Positions 8,795 through 17,487 of a DNA stretch of 64,000 nucleotides are shown in pieces (the first letter of the stretch is position 1; every line of letters starts with the position of its first letter). The stretch is from Fimousia sp036311565 (lineage in GTDB: Bacteria > Bacillota > Clostridia > Lachnospirales > Lachnospiraceae), in NCBI GenBank assembly GCA_036311565.1, contig JAXJPR010000036.1:1-64000 (forward strand), written 5' to 3'. Both the position numbers and the translations under genes were made by a program. Under the pieces are notes generated by a model, which worked only from the letters and a program-made list of their open reading frames with translations, did no database searches and was not told the DNA's origin.

Positions 8795-9568
8795 TTATTG
8801 AAATTCTGTCATGTGTTTTCGATACCATAATGGCAGCATATTCCGTTGGCATGTAGGATTTTTTCGTTCTTTTATACCAATACAATTAAAAAATATTTTC
8901 CATAAATCAACAAATGGGTCATCAGTTTTTTTGGACAGGTGATCCATTTCTTTTTGTGATAAAGTAGTTAAGTAATAATCCTGATCAGCCGGGTGAATAA
9001 CCGCAGTAGATCTGGTATCATCAATAATTATCCAGTTTTCTGATGGAAGGCGGTCCGCAAAGTGAGGAGCAATTAATGAGAGTATATTACTCTTTGGAGA
9101 AACATGGCTTACCAAAACATTTCCCGGTAGGTTAGAAAAGCGAATAAATTCCCGATGATAGTGGGCTTCATTGCTGACCGAACGATCTAGTTCCAGTATT
9201 CGCATAACCACTGGCTCTTGTAAAAAATCTATAACAGAAGGCCCATAATGAAATCCTGCAACTAAAAAACGATAAATGGTATCTAATTTATCCTCCTGAT
9301 GGGACATCGCAACCCGATAAATCATAATATAAGCGTGTAGAGAGATTTTTTTTTGAATGGATTGAATGACACTTTTGGATTTGCAAGAATCTTCTTCAAT
9401 ATGATGATAATTACAAAAAAGTTCCAGATTTCCAATCGGTTCTGTCTTTAATTTTATATTGGAATGACCCAATCGAGATGCCCATGCATCGTAAATACAG
9501 GTCATCATATCTTCAAACTGGTCTCTGCAGGTAAAAACTGTTTTTTGACTGGGATTAAAATTCTTCAT
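8795..9568 (-). CDS. DUF4130/TIGR03915-type protein, partner of the DNA-repair radical SAM protein
   Basis: I recognise this 257-residue protein as the family usually encoded beside a putative DNA modification/repair radical SAM enzyme, often with a uracil-DNA-glycosylase-like domain. Visible features are an N-terminal conserved segment (FTCRDQFEDMMTCIYDAW), a central GPSVIDFLQEPVVMRILELDRSVSNEAHYHREFIRF block and a C-terminal PLWYRKHMTEF. Its biochemical role is not established. It starts 34 nt after the radical SAM gene on the same strand, so the two are co-transcribed. No UDG domain is apparent in this copy. Confidence 0.82.
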   Translation of the reverse strand: MKNFNPSQKTVFTCRDQFEDMMTCIYDAWASRLGHSNIKLKTEPIGNLELFCNYHHIEEDSCKSKSVIQSIQKKISLHAYIMIYRVAMSHQEDKLDTIYRFLVAGFHYGPSVIDFLQEPVVMRILELDRSVSNEAHYHREFIRFSNLPGNVLVSHVSPKSNILSLIAPHFADRLPSENWIIIDDTRSTAVIHPADQDYYLTTLSQKEMDHLSKKTDDPFVDLWKIFFNCIGIKERKNPTCQRNMLPLWYRKHMTEFQ

Positions 9569-9602
9569 AGGAAACTCCTTTCAAAAATACTTATAAAATG
9601 GG

Positions 9603-11078
9603 TTACATCTGTCCATAGATAGATTTTGCAGAATCTTCTATGGTAGCGTTAGCATGAAAATGAAAGTCATCAAATAATGATAATTGATGGTAAGATTGGG
9701 GATGTTCAATTTCCCAGTTTTGTCGGGAATCTTCTCCAGTCAGCTGACGGGTAATGAAATCTTCTTCAATAGGAATCCGGTACATCATCTTTCCATTACA
9801 CGTAATAAAATACTTTGCTCGTTTTAAAACAATTCCAATTTTCTTCAAATGATGGAAATCAAGACGGCTTTGTTTGCGTGCTTTGATGATTCTCTGGGCA
9901 GACTTTATACCAAGTCCTGGAACTCGTAAAAGCTGTGCATAGCTGGCCTGATTGATTTCAATGGGAAACTGTTCCAAATGCCTTAATGCCCAGTCGCACT
10001 TAGGATCTAGCAAAATATTAAAATTTGGGCGGTCAATAGACAATAATTCTTCTGCATGAAATCCATAATAACGCAACAGCCAATCTGCCTGATACAGGCG
10101 GTGTTCGCGAAGAAGAGGCGGAGCGGTACCAAGCTCTGGAAGTACAGCATCTTCATTTAAAGGAATATAAGCAGAGAAAAAAACACGCTTTAAATCGTAT
10201 TGCTGATATAACTTTTGTGTCGTAGATAAAAGTTGCAAATCACTTTCACCAGCAGCACCAATGATCATCTGAGTACTCTGTCCAGCAGGAACAAAAGATG
10301 TTGTAGACTGTCCCCTTGGTGGTGTAGAAAGTGCTGCAGAAGAAAGCGGACGGTGAGATTCTAAACGCTGATAAGGATTTTTGTGAAAAATGGAATCATG
10401 TAAATAACGGTTGTTAAAGGAGCGTTCCATCTGAGGATTTTTTCCAATTGCCAGTCGATGGTCAATAATACCATCCTGAATCTGCCGAATCGGTCTTACC
10501 AGATTCTCTGGTTTTTTATGAGGAGCTAAACTCTTAAGACTTTCTATAGTAGGAAGTTCAATGTTGACGCTCATTCTGTCTGCCAGATACCCAAGATTAG
10601 TAATTAATTCTTCTGGCGCACCAGGGATGGCTTTTACATGAATATATCCATGAAACTTATACTTTGTCCGAAGCAGGTAAATGGTCTGGTAGATCTGTTC
10701 CATCGTATAAAGGGGGCTTTTTACAATGCCAGAACTTAAAAAAAGTCCTTCAATATAATTTCTGCGGTAGAACTCTATGACTAAAGTACAGATTTCTTCT
10801 GGAGTAAAAGTGGCTCTTGGCTGATCATTACTGGAACGATTCAGGCAATACTTACAGTCGAAGATGCATTCATTACTTAGTAAGATCTTTAAAAGAGAAA
10901 TACATCGTCCATCAGATGCAAAACTGTGACAAATACCACAAGAAACAGCATTGCCAAGGAACCCTTTTTTACCCTTTCGCTCAGAACCGCTGGAGGTACA
11001 GGCTACATCATACTTTGCGGCATCTGCTAAAATATTCAATTTGTCTTGAAGAGATAACTCACTTAATAATACTTCCAT
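9603..11078 (-). CDS. Putative DNA modification/repair radical SAM protein
   Basis: The 491-residue enzyme has a radical SAM cluster motif CIFDCKYC (Cys71, Cys75, Cys78) that would bind a [4Fe-4S] cluster and cleave S-adenosylmethionine. A C-terminal helix-hairpin-helix stretch (LLRVPGLGIKSAQRIIKAR) suggests contact with DNA. This architecture matches the family named putative DNA modification/repair radical SAM protein (TIGR03916). The start at 11078 gives MEVLLSELSLQDKL behind AGGTGCAGG. The frame is open to 11150, but that extension is hydrophobic and atypical. It is the first gene of an operon with the DUF4130 protein. The substrate lesion is unknown. Confidence 0.88.
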   Translation of the reverse strand: MEVLLSELSLQDKLNILADAAKYDVACTSSGSERKGKKGFLGNAVSCGICHSFASDGRCISLLKILLSNECIFDCKYCLNRSSNDQPRATFTPEEICTLVIEFYRRNYIEGLFLSSGIVKSPLYTMEQIYQTIYLLRTKYKFHGYIHVKAIPGAPEELITNLGYLADRMSVNIELPTIESLKSLAPHKKPENLVRPIRQIQDGIIDHRLAIGKNPQMERSFNNRYLHDSIFHKNPYQRLESHRPLSSAALSTPPRGQSTTSFVPAGQSTQMIIGAAGESDLQLLSTTQKLYQQYDLKRVFFSAYIPLNEDAVLPELGTAPPLLREHRLYQADWLLRYYGFHAEELLSIDRPNFNILLDPKCDWALRHLEQFPIEINQASYAQLLRVPGLGIKSAQRIIKARKQSRLDFHHLKKIGIVLKRAKYFITCNGKMMYRIPIEEDFITRQLTGEDSRQNWEIEHPQSYHQLSLFDDFHFHANATIEDSAKSIYGQM

Positions 11079-11212
11079 CCTGCACCTCGAACATATGTTT
11101 TGTTTATTGTAACATAATAAAAATGGAAATACAATACAAAAAACAAACAAATGTTCTTCTGGAGAAACTTATTATGAAAGCGACTGTTATGAAAAGAAAT
11201 TTAACTAGAATG

Positions 11213-11228
11213 AAAAACTAAATTCCAG
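11213..11228 (+). repeat. Left terminal inverted repeat of the IS
   Basis: AAAAACTAAATTCCAG matches the reverse complement of 12869-12884 exactly. Confidence 0.85.
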
Positions 11229-11241
11229 TTTTCAAGAGCTG

Positions 11242-11279
11242 GCAAGACTAAATTCTACCCTCGTGGAAGTTAGTCTTGC
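11242..11279. repeat. Subterminal inverted repeat in the IS left end
   Basis: GCAAGACTAA (11242-11251) and TTAGTCTTGC (11270-11279) form 10-bp arms around an 18-nt loop. It could fold as a hairpin that limits read-through transcription into the transposase gene, or be a pair of transposase-binding sites. Confidence 0.6.
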
Positions 11280-11367
11280 ACATGTTTTGAAGGATTGTTC
11301 TGATTCATAAAAACTCTATATAATGTAATGGCAGCTGATTGCCTGTCTGTGCAGATTGGAGATAATT

Positions 11368-12681
11368 ATGAATAAAAAAGGCAATCAGAAACATTTAACA
11401 TTAAGTCAGAGAATTGATATTGAGAAAGGTCTGGTAGAAAATAAATCCTTTGTGGAGATTGGAAGAATCATTGGCAAGGATCCGTCCACTGTCTCAAAAG
11501 AAGTCAGAAGACATGCTAAGGTAAAAGAAAGACCGGATGCCGGTTACACAAATCCTCCTTGTATTCATCGTAAGGAATGTAAACTGCAGTGTCTGTGTGA
11601 GGAACAATGCGGAACCTATTGCAAGATCTGCAAGAAGCCGGGACTTCGATGTATCGACATCTGTCCGAATTATGAAACAGCAGAATGCAGCAAGTTACAA
11701 AAGCCTCCTTATGTATGTAATGGATGTGGAAAGAAGACTCATTGTCTTATGCCGCGAAGATTCTACTCTTCTAAGTACGCAGATGACTGCTATCGCGCCA
11801 CATTGGTCTCTTGTAGGGAAGGTATCAACCAGACACCGGAAAGCATTCAGAGAATGAACGACCTTCTTACCTCTCTTTTAAAGGAGAAGCATCAATCAAT
11901 TGCTCATGTCTATGCTATTCATGCAGAAGAAATCGGTTGTTCCAGAAGAACACTCTATACCTATATCGATATGGGAGTATTTGATGTAAGGAATATCGAT
12001 CTGCGTCGGTTGGTGCGTTATAAGAAAAGAAAGGAATCCACATCAACCAGCAGTAAGGACAGAAGTTATCGTAAAGGTCACAATTATGAGGATTTTAAGA
12101 AGTATATCCAGAGACATCCACAGATTCCGGTTGTTGAAATGGACTGTGTAGAAGGAAAATCCGGTGACAATAAAGTGTTGTTGACCTTTGTATGGCGCAA
12201 TTGCAATCTGATGCTGATTTTTCTTTTGGATCATCAGGACCAGGAATGCGTTTCAGAAGTTTTTGTATGGCTGGAGACTGTACTGGGAAAAGAGAAATTC
12301 AAGAAACTTTTCCCTGTCATCCTGACAGACGGTGGTTCTGAATTTTCTGCAAGAGAAGACCTGGAACATTTCTGTGACGGAACAAAAAGTACAACCGTAT
12401 ACTACTGCGATCCGTATTCTTTCTGGCAGAAAGGAACCATTGAGAAGAATCACGAATATATCCGTTATATTCTTCCGAAAGGGACCTCTTTTGAAAACTT
12501 AACACAAGAACAGGTGGCTTTAATCGCGAATCACATCAATAACGAGAAAAGAGACAGCCTGAACGGTCATAGCCCGTACGAACTGTCCCTTTTGCTCTTG
12601 GATAATACGCTTCACGAACAGCTGGGATTGGAATATGTCCATCCAGATGAAGTGAACCTTCATCCAAGTTTAATTAAATAA
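11368..12681 (+). CDS. IS30-family transposase with cysteine-rich insert
   Basis: The 437-residue protein begins with an HTH region (LTLSQRIDIEKGL...IGRIIGKDPSTVSKEVRRH) that binds the element ends. A cysteine-rich segment at about 65-135 follows (CIHRKECKLQCLCEEQCGTYCKIC and more), probably zinc-binding. The DDE catalytic core shows D in VVEMDCVEG, D in LTDGGSEF and E in WQKGTIEKNHEYIRYILPKG, the last being the hallmark IS30 end motif. GGAGATAATT precedes the ATG at 11368. Codon use resembles the surroundings and the frame is intact, so the element could be active. Confidence 0.93.
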   Translation: MNKKGNQKHLTLSQRIDIEKGLVENKSFVEIGRIIGKDPSTVSKEVRRHAKVKERPDAGYTNPPCIHRKECKLQCLCEEQCGTYCKICKKPGLRCIDICPNYETAECSKLQKPPYVCNGCGKKTHCLMPRRFYSSKYADDCYRATLVSCREGINQTPESIQRMNDLLTSLLKEKHQSIAHVYAIHAEEIGCSRRTLYTYIDMGVFDVRNIDLRRLVRYKKRKESTSTSSKDRSYRKGHNYEDFKKYIQRHPQIPVVEMDCVEGKSGDNKVLLTFVWRNCNLMLIFLLDHQDQECVSEVFVWLETVLGKEKFKKLFPVILTDGGSEFSAREDLEHFCDGTKSTTVYYCDPYSFWQKGTIEKNHEYIRYILPKGTSFENLTQEQVALIANHINNEKRDSLNGHSPYELSLLLLDNTLHEQLGLEYVHPDEVNLHPSLIK

Positions 12682-12868
12682 ATAGTACACGCACAGACAG
12701 ATTTCACTGCACTGGAATTTAGTCTCGCACACTATTTCCAGATGCCCCTTTGGCATGCCCAGAAAACGGTGAATCTGGTGTTCGTGAGTCCATTATAAGT
12801 CAAAAATAACGCATTGTTAAGGTAAAAAACAGAATTTAGTCCCGCAGATTTACTGGGGTTCTTGGATT

Positions 12869-12884
12869 CTGGAATTTAGTTTTT
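12869..12884 (+). repeat. Right terminal inverted repeat of the IS
   Basis: CTGGAATTTAGTTTTT is the exact reverse complement of the left end at 11213-11228. Confidence 0.85.
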
Positions 12885-12949
12885 TATTCAACTGAAAAGA
12901 AATTTTATCCACTAAATTGTCGTAATATGACGATAGAAATGGTATTTTA

Positions 12950-12958
12950 TGATATAAT
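12950..12958 (+). promoter_or_regulatory. Extended -10 promoter for the EamA gene
   Basis: TGATATAAT gives a TGN-TATAAT extended -10 box, and no good -35 box is seen. It lies 66 nt outside the IS right end. Confidence 0.5.
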
Positions 12959-12993
12959 GATATCAATAAAATGGAGAAAAGGAGTGGGGTAAG

Positions 12994-13407
12994 ATGTGGT
13001 TTGTATTTGCATTATTATCAGCGGTTTTTGCAGCGCTGACGTCCATTCTTGCGAAGGTAGGAATTGATGGAGTAAACTCGAATCTTGCTACAGCCATTCG
13101 TACTTTGGTAGTTTTGGCAATGGCATGGGGCATGGTATTCTTAACAAATGCACAGGGGGGAATAACGGATATTAGCAAAAAGAGCTGGATATTTCTAGTA
13201 TTATCTGGATTGGCAACAGGAGCTTCCTGGCTTTGTTATTATAAGGCATTACAGATTGGAGAAGCATCTAAAGTAGTGCCAGTTGATAAACTAAGTGTTG
13301 TCATTACATTAATTTTAGCATTTGTGTTCTTACATGAATCTTTTACATCAAAATCTTTGCTAGGTATGGTATTAATTACAGTGGGAACATTGGTGATGGT
13401 CTTATAA
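12994..13407 (+). CDS. EamA/DMT-family half-size transporter
   Basis: This 137-residue membrane protein has four hydrophobic helices (about 1-20, 31-50, 66-85 and 92-137 with a break). It matches one half of a ten-helix drug/metabolite transporter. The conserved pattern GLATGASWLCYYKALQIGEASKVVPVDKLSVVITLILAFVFLHE is typical of single-EamA-domain proteins that would work as dimers. GGAGTGGGG precedes the ATG. Substrate is unknown. It converges on rbsK across a strong terminator. Confidence 0.85.
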   Translation: MWFVFALLSAVFAALTSILAKVGIDGVNSNLATAIRTLVVLAMAWGMVFLTNAQGGITDISKKSWIFLVLSGLATGASWLCYYKALQIGEASKVVPVDKLSVVITLILAFVFLHESFTSKSLLGMVLITVGTLVMVL

Positions 13408-13436
13408 TTTAAAAATGAAAGAGAAATATGGGAAGA

Positions 13437-13466
13437 GGGGCGTTGCATTTTGCAACGCCCCCCTTT
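13437..13466. terminator. Bidirectional terminator between the EamA gene and rbsK
   Basis: GGGGCGTTGCA (13437-13447) pairs with TGCAACGCCCC (13451-13461) around a TTT loop, followed by C and T residues. It serves the convergent genes. Confidence 0.88.
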
Positions 13467-13473
13467 TGAATAT

Positions 13474-14367
13474 CTATAGATTAAAATTTTCTACTTCATT
13501 AAGCGTTGGAATTGCAACGCCTGCCCCTGGTCTTGAAACAGTGATTGCGGCTGCTTTTGCTGCCATATCCATAGAAATTTCTACTGCCTGTTTTTTTGCT
13601 TCTCCTGCAATAAAGTATCCTGTAAATGTATCTCCAGCGGCCGTTGTATCAACTGTTGGTACTTTGTAAATTCCTTGTGCTGCTTTTCTTGTTCCGTCAG
13701 AGAAGATGGATCCGTCTCCGCCAAGTGTAAGAACTACTTTTGCATGTGGGAATTTTTTCGTAAGTGCTTCAATGATTTTCTCTGGATCTTCCACTGGTGT
13801 TCCAAGAATCTGTCCTGCTTCGATTTCATTTAAGAGGAAGTAGTTTACATATTCTAATGGAAGTTCAGTGATGATTTCATTCATTGGAGATGGATTTAGA
13901 ACAATTTGCATTCCCTTTTCATGAGCCTTTTTCATGATATAGTTTAATTCGTTGATTTCGTTTTGTAAGATTAAGTAATCTCCACTTTCAAAATTTGCAA
14001 GAGTCTCATCCACCTGTTCTTTTGTAATCGACTGATTTGCGCCGCCAAAAAGGAGAATACAGTTGTCTCCATCATCGGTATTCTGGATGATGGCATGTCC
14101 GCTCTTCATATTTGGAAGTATTTTTACAAATTTTGTATTGACACCGGCATCTTCAAGATAGTCTACTAAGAATTTTCCATCTTCTCCAATTGCACCTGCA
14201 TGATAAACTTCTGCTCCGGCCTTACCAAGTGCAATTGACTGGTTTAATCCTTTTCCACCTGGATAGGTATTAAGTGCTTTAGAAGAAATAGTTTCTCCTT
14301 TCATAACAACATGTGGAAGCTTGTAAACATAATCTACATTTAGTGAACCAAAACTTAAAATTTTCAT
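13474..14367 (-). CDS. rbsK: Ribokinase (PfkB-family sugar kinase)
   Basis: It phosphorylates ribose to ribose 5-phosphate with ATP. The 297-residue protein has the N-terminal signature FGSLNVDYVY, the sugar-binding GGKGLNQSIALGKAG motif and the catalytic/anion-hole motif DTTAAGDTFTGYF with the base aspartate. Length fits ribokinase (about 300). There is no ribose transporter or regulator nearby, so another furanose substrate is possible. AAGGAGAATTCGAGA precedes the ATG. Confidence 0.85.
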   Translation of the reverse strand: MKILSFGSLNVDYVYKLPHVVMKGETISSKALNTYPGGKGLNQSIALGKAGAEVYHAGAIGEDGKFLVDYLEDAGVNTKFVKILPNMKSGHAIIQNTDDGDNCILLFGGANQSITKEQVDETLANFESGDYLILQNEINELNYIMKKAHEKGMQIVLNPSPMNEIITELPLEYVNYFLLNEIEAGQILGTPVEDPEKIIEALTKKFPHAKVVLTLGGDGSIFSDGTRKAAQGIYKVPTVDTTAAGDTFTGYFIAGEAKKQAVEISMDMAAKAAAITVSRPGAGVAIPTLNEVENFNL

Positions 14368-14549
14368 TCTCGAATTCTCCTTTTCTTTTCTCTAATTTTA
14401 GTATACATGATTTATTAGTTTTCTGAAATAAAATTTATATTTATATTTTCTTTCAATTTTTACTAGTCAAACAGAAAATCATGGCTTATACCAGAAACTT
14501 AAATATTACTTCTCCACAGCATTAGATTAGAAAATTAATTTAAAAATAG

Positions 14550-14580
14550 TTGACATATAGGTAAAGTAGGAAAATATAAA
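14550..14580 (+). promoter_or_regulatory. Probable cysK promoter
   Basis: TTGACA at 14550-14555 is followed by TATAAA at 14575-14580. The 19-nt spacer is long, so an activator or a different -10 box is possible. Confidence 0.4.
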
Positions 14581-14622
14581 AAACATATTAAACATATAGA
14601 AATAGAAGGAAATGAGAAGCTT

Positions 14623-15555
14623 ATGGCACACATTTATAAAGGAACACTTGGATTAATCGGAAATACTCCACTAGTAGAAGTAGTTAATGTAGAAAAAGAA
14701 TTAGGACTAGAAGCCAATATTTTGGTGAAGTTGGAATATTTTAATCCAGCGGGAAGTGTAAAAGACCGAATTGCAAAGGCCATGATTGAAGATGCGGAAG
14801 AAAAAGGAATTTTAAAAGAGAGTTCCGTGATTATTGAACCTACATCAGGAAATACAGGAATCGGTCTTGCATCAATTGCAGCAGCCAAAGGATACCGTAT
14901 TATCTTGACCATGCCCGAAACAATGAGTATTGAGCGAAGAAATATATTGAAGGCCTATGGAGCTGAGTTGGTACTGACAGAAGGTGCAAAGGGAATGAAA
15001 GGAGCCATTGCAAAGGCAGAAGAACTAGCAAAGGAAATTTCTGGAAGCTTTATTCCTGGACAGTTCGTGAATCCAGCAAATCCGGCTATTCACAGAAGTA
15101 CAACTGGACCTGAAATCTGGAAAGATACAGATGGAAAAGTGGATTATTTTGTAGCAGGTGTAGGAACAGGAGGAACCTTGACGGGTGTAGGAGAATATCT
15201 GAAATCTCAGAATCCGGAAGTGAAGGTTGTAGCAGTAGAGCCGGCGGGATTCCCAGTACTTTCTGAAGGAAAAGGTGGTCCACATAAAATCCAGGGTATT
15301 GGCGCTGGCTTTGTACCGGATGTACTGAATATAAAAATATATGATGAAGTCATTAAGGTAGAGAATGAAGATGCATTTGCAACAGGCAAGATTCTCGCAA
15401 AAAAGGAAGGCCTATTAGTTGGAATTTCTTCTGGAGCAGCATTGTATGCAGCAATTCAGTTGGCAAAACAACCTGAAAATAAAGGAAAAACTATCGTAGT
15501 GCTACTTCCGGATACTGGTGACAGATACTATTCTACCCCACTCTTTACCGAGTAA
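14623..15555 (+). CDS. cysK: Cysteine synthase A (O-acetylserine sulfhydrylase)
   Basis: This PLP enzyme makes cysteine from O-acetylserine and sulfide. The 310-residue sequence has the PLP lysine in NPAGSVKDRIA, the substrate loop PTSGNTGIGLA and the phosphate-binding GVGTGGTLTGVG, and ends with DTGDRYYSTPLF, all cysteine synthase signatures. It is monocistronic, with its own promoter and a terminator at 15615-15656. It lies upstream of, but is not co-transcribed with, the ABC transporter operon. Confidence 0.95.
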   Translation: MAHIYKGTLGLIGNTPLVEVVNVEKELGLEANILVKLEYFNPAGSVKDRIAKAMIEDAEEKGILKESSVIIEPTSGNTGIGLASIAAAKGYRIILTMPETMSIERRNILKAYGAELVLTEGAKGMKGAIAKAEELAKEISGSFIPGQFVNPANPAIHRSTTGPEIWKDTDGKVDYFVAGVGTGGTLTGVGEYLKSQNPEVKVVAVEPAGFPVLSEGKGGPHKIQGIGAGFVPDVLNIKIYDEVIKVENEDAFATGKILAKKEGLLVGISSGAALYAAIQLAKQPENKGKTIVVLLPDTGDRYYSTPLFTE

Positions 15556-15614
15556 ATAAATGATTAATTGTATTATATTTCGTGCACAAAAAAGTAATAT
15601 GGAAAACTGACTGG

Positions 15615-15656
15615 AAAACCAGAGGTTTAGATATATGTCTAAAATTCTGGTTTTTT
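15615..15656 (+). terminator. cysK terminator
   Basis: AAAACCAGA (15615-15623) pairs with TCTGGTTTT (15646-15654), with an inner TTTAGA/TCTAAA stem, ending in a T-run at 15651-15656. Confidence 0.85.
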
Positions 15657-15690
15657 GTGTTGGGATGCGTTTTCATATTTATATAGATCA

Positions 15691-15709
15691 AGGTGTTTTG
15701 CAAACACCT
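15691..15709 (+). promoter_or_regulatory. Palindrome upstream of the ABC transporter operon
   Basis: AGGTGTTTTGCAAACACCT has perfect 8-bp arms and a 3-nt centre, and lies 29 nt before the permease start. It fits an operator for a dimeric regulator or a short leader hairpin. Confidence 0.5.
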
Positions 15710-15738
15710 AATAATAAAATATTAAGGAGAGAAATGAA

Positions 15739-16686
15739 ATGAAGCTATACAAAACACTATTACCAGTGTTAGCAGCAGTATGTACGCTGGCTACAGCTTG
15801 GTTTTTGCCGGATTCTCCGGCCCATCCAATTGCCGACAGACACTATTTTTCTATATTTATACTGATTTTGCTGGTGTTGGTAACTATAATTTTTCTTATA
15901 GCACTTGTTTGTCCCAAAATACAAGAACGTTATGCGGAACGAGCACCATTTTATACAGGGATTCTGTTGTTCCTGTGCATATTAAATATACTAACTGTTA
16001 AGACAGCAATACTTCCTGTGCTATATTTTCCATCTCTTGATCGCGTGTTTGGTGTACTGGTAGAGGATGCCGCTTTTATTGGAAAGTGTTTACTGTATTC
16101 CATTCGTCTTCAGTTAACGGGATGGATTTTCGGAGCAGTAACAGGAATAATTACCGGGGTCGCAATCGGATTCAGTAAAAAGGTAAAATATTGGATTTAT
16201 CCGCTAGTACGAGTCCTCGGACCTATACCATCTACGGCTTGGATTCCTTTGGTTTTAATTAGTTTTCCTACCGTGGTATCGGCCAGCGCCTTTTTGATTG
16301 CTATTGCGGTATGGTTTCCCACCACTGTATTGACTTCCAGTGGGATTGCAAGCATTCAAAATGCCTATTTTGAAGCCGCTGCCACGCTGGGGGCATCAAA
16401 ACGTTATACAATTCTGAAAGTTGGAATTCCGGCAGCGATGCCTCATATGTTTATTGGATTATTCAATGGTACCACGTCATCCTTTATTACTTTAGTTACA
16501 GCTGAGATGCTGGGTGCAAAGTATGGGATTGGCTGGTATATTAACTGGCAGAAAGAAATGATGGCTTATGCCAATGTCTACGCAGGATTGATTGTTATGA
16601 GCATCACCTGCTATTGTATCATTACACTGTTGTTTCGTATGAGAGATAAAGTACTAGTATGGCAAAAGGGGGTAATCAAATGGTAG
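15739..16686 (+). CDS. ABC transporter permease, NitT/TauT type
   Basis: The 315-residue membrane protein resembles SsuC/TauC-type permeases. Its C-terminal two thirds carry the BPD_transp_1 fold. The ATPase-contact loop EAAATLGASKRYTILKVGIPAAMPHM is visible at about 214-239. Two or three extra hydrophobic segments precede the core (residues 10-25, 35-57, 70-95), so the total is larger than the usual six helices. It is the first gene of a four-gene operon and overlaps the ATPase gene by 7 nt. Substrate is discussed under the binding protein. Confidence 0.9.
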   Translation: MKLYKTLLPVLAAVCTLATAWFLPDSPAHPIADRHYFSIFILILLVLVTIIFLIALVCPKIQERYAERAPFYTGILLFLCILNILTVKTAILPVLYFPSLDRVFGVLVEDAAFIGKCLLYSIRLQLTGWIFGAVTGIITGVAIGFSKKVKYWIYPLVRVLGPIPSTAWIPLVLISFPTVVSASAFLIAIAVWFPTTVLTSSGIASIQNAYFEAAATLGASKRYTILKVGIPAAMPHMFIGLFNGTTSSFITLVTAEMLGAKYGIGWYINWQKEMMAYANVYAGLIVMSITCYCIITLLFRMRDKVLVWQKGVIKW

Positions 16687-17459
16687 GAGGTATCTCTATT
16701 ACAGGAGTCGGAAAACAATTTACAAATCCGCAGAATGAAACGATTACCGCACTTTCCGACATTAATCTTCAAATTAAACCTGGTTCCTTTACTTCTTTAA
16801 TTGGACCTTCTGGCTGTGGAAAATCTACGCTTCTTCGTCTGATAGCAGGGTTGATTCATCCGGACAGCGGGGAATTATTATTGGATGATGAGCCTATTAC
16901 AAAACCAGGAAGCGACCGTGGCTTTATGTTTCAGGAGCATACACTATTTCCGTGGATGAATATCTATGAGAACATTGCATTTGGTTTGCGGGCCAGAGGT
17001 ATATTTAAGGAAAGAGAGAAGAGTGTACAGGAGTTTATTGAGCTCGTGGGGCTTAAAGGTTTTGAAAAATATTTTCCACATCAACTCTCAGGCGGTATGT
17101 GTCAGAGAGCATCTCTAGCCCGTGCTCTTGTGGGGCATCCAAAGGTTCTGCTTCTCGATGAGCCACTGGGGGCTCTGGATGCATTTACCAGAATGAATAT
17201 GCAGGATGAGATCCTACGTATCTGGGAAGAGCACAATATGACCATGATTATGGTGACACATGATGTGGATGAGGCCGTTTACCTCTCTGATCAGATTGTT
17301 GTTATGACGCCGAGACCAGGAAAGATTACGAAAGTTGTAGATGTTACAATGAATCATCCTCGTGCCAGAAGCAGCTCTGAATTTTTACAATATCATGGGG
17401 AAGTACTTCGTTTGTTAAATTATGGTGGTACCATTGAGGAACCAGATTATTACTTGTAA
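16680..17459 (+). CDS. ABC transporter ATP-binding protein, NitT/TauT type
   Basis: The 259-residue ATPase has Walker A GPSGCGKST, Q-loop FMFQEHTLFPW, signature LSGGMCQRASLARAL, Walker B VLLLDEPLGALD and the H-loop MVTHDVDEAV. It powers the preceding permease. The ATG at 16680 follows AAAGGGGG and overlaps the permease stop, which indicates translational coupling. An in-frame ATG at 16659 is less likely. TGC within the signature (M-C-Q in place of M-R-Q) is a minor oddity. Confidence 0.92.
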   Translation: MVGGISITGVGKQFTNPQNETITALSDINLQIKPGSFTSLIGPSGCGKSTLLRLIAGLIHPDSGELLLDDEPITKPGSDRGFMFQEHTLFPWMNIYENIAFGLRARGIFKEREKSVQEFIELVGLKGFEKYFPHQLSGGMCQRASLARALVGHPKVLLLDEPLGALDAFTRMNMQDEILRIWEEHNMTMIMVTHDVDEAVYLSDQIVVMTPRPGKITKVVDVTMNHPRARSSSEFLQYHGEVLRLLNYGGTIEEPDYYL

Positions 17460-17487
17460 ACAATAAATAAGAATAGGAGATAAGTTT

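Larger units (their letters stand above)
11213..12884 (+). mobile_element. IS30-family insertion sequence
   Basis: Sixteen-bp perfect terminal inverted repeats, AAAAACTAAATTCCAG, bound a single transposase gene. Extra copies of the core GACTAAATTC lie just inside both ends: 11247-11256 on the left, and 12715-12724 and 12832-12841 in inverted orientation on the right. No clear 2-3 bp target duplication is visible. A 13-bp direct repeat TGAAAAGAAATTT lies 10 nt outside the left end and 8 nt outside the right end, possibly by chance in A-rich DNA. The element sits between the radical SAM promoter region and the EamA gene and interrupts no obvious gene. The noncoding 12682-12993 stretch is its right end plus the EamA promoter. 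Confidence 0.85.

Noticed and set aside
10817..11221. Plus-strand frame of 134 residues opposite the radical SAM gene
   Set aside because: It overlaps the well-supported minus-strand gene and its upstream region, and has no family features or ribosome site.
11190..12905. TGAAAAGAAATTT direct repeats as the IS target duplication
   Set aside because: They lie 10 and 8 nt outside the inverted repeats and are A-rich. IS30 elements make 2-3 bp duplications, so chance similarity is more likely.
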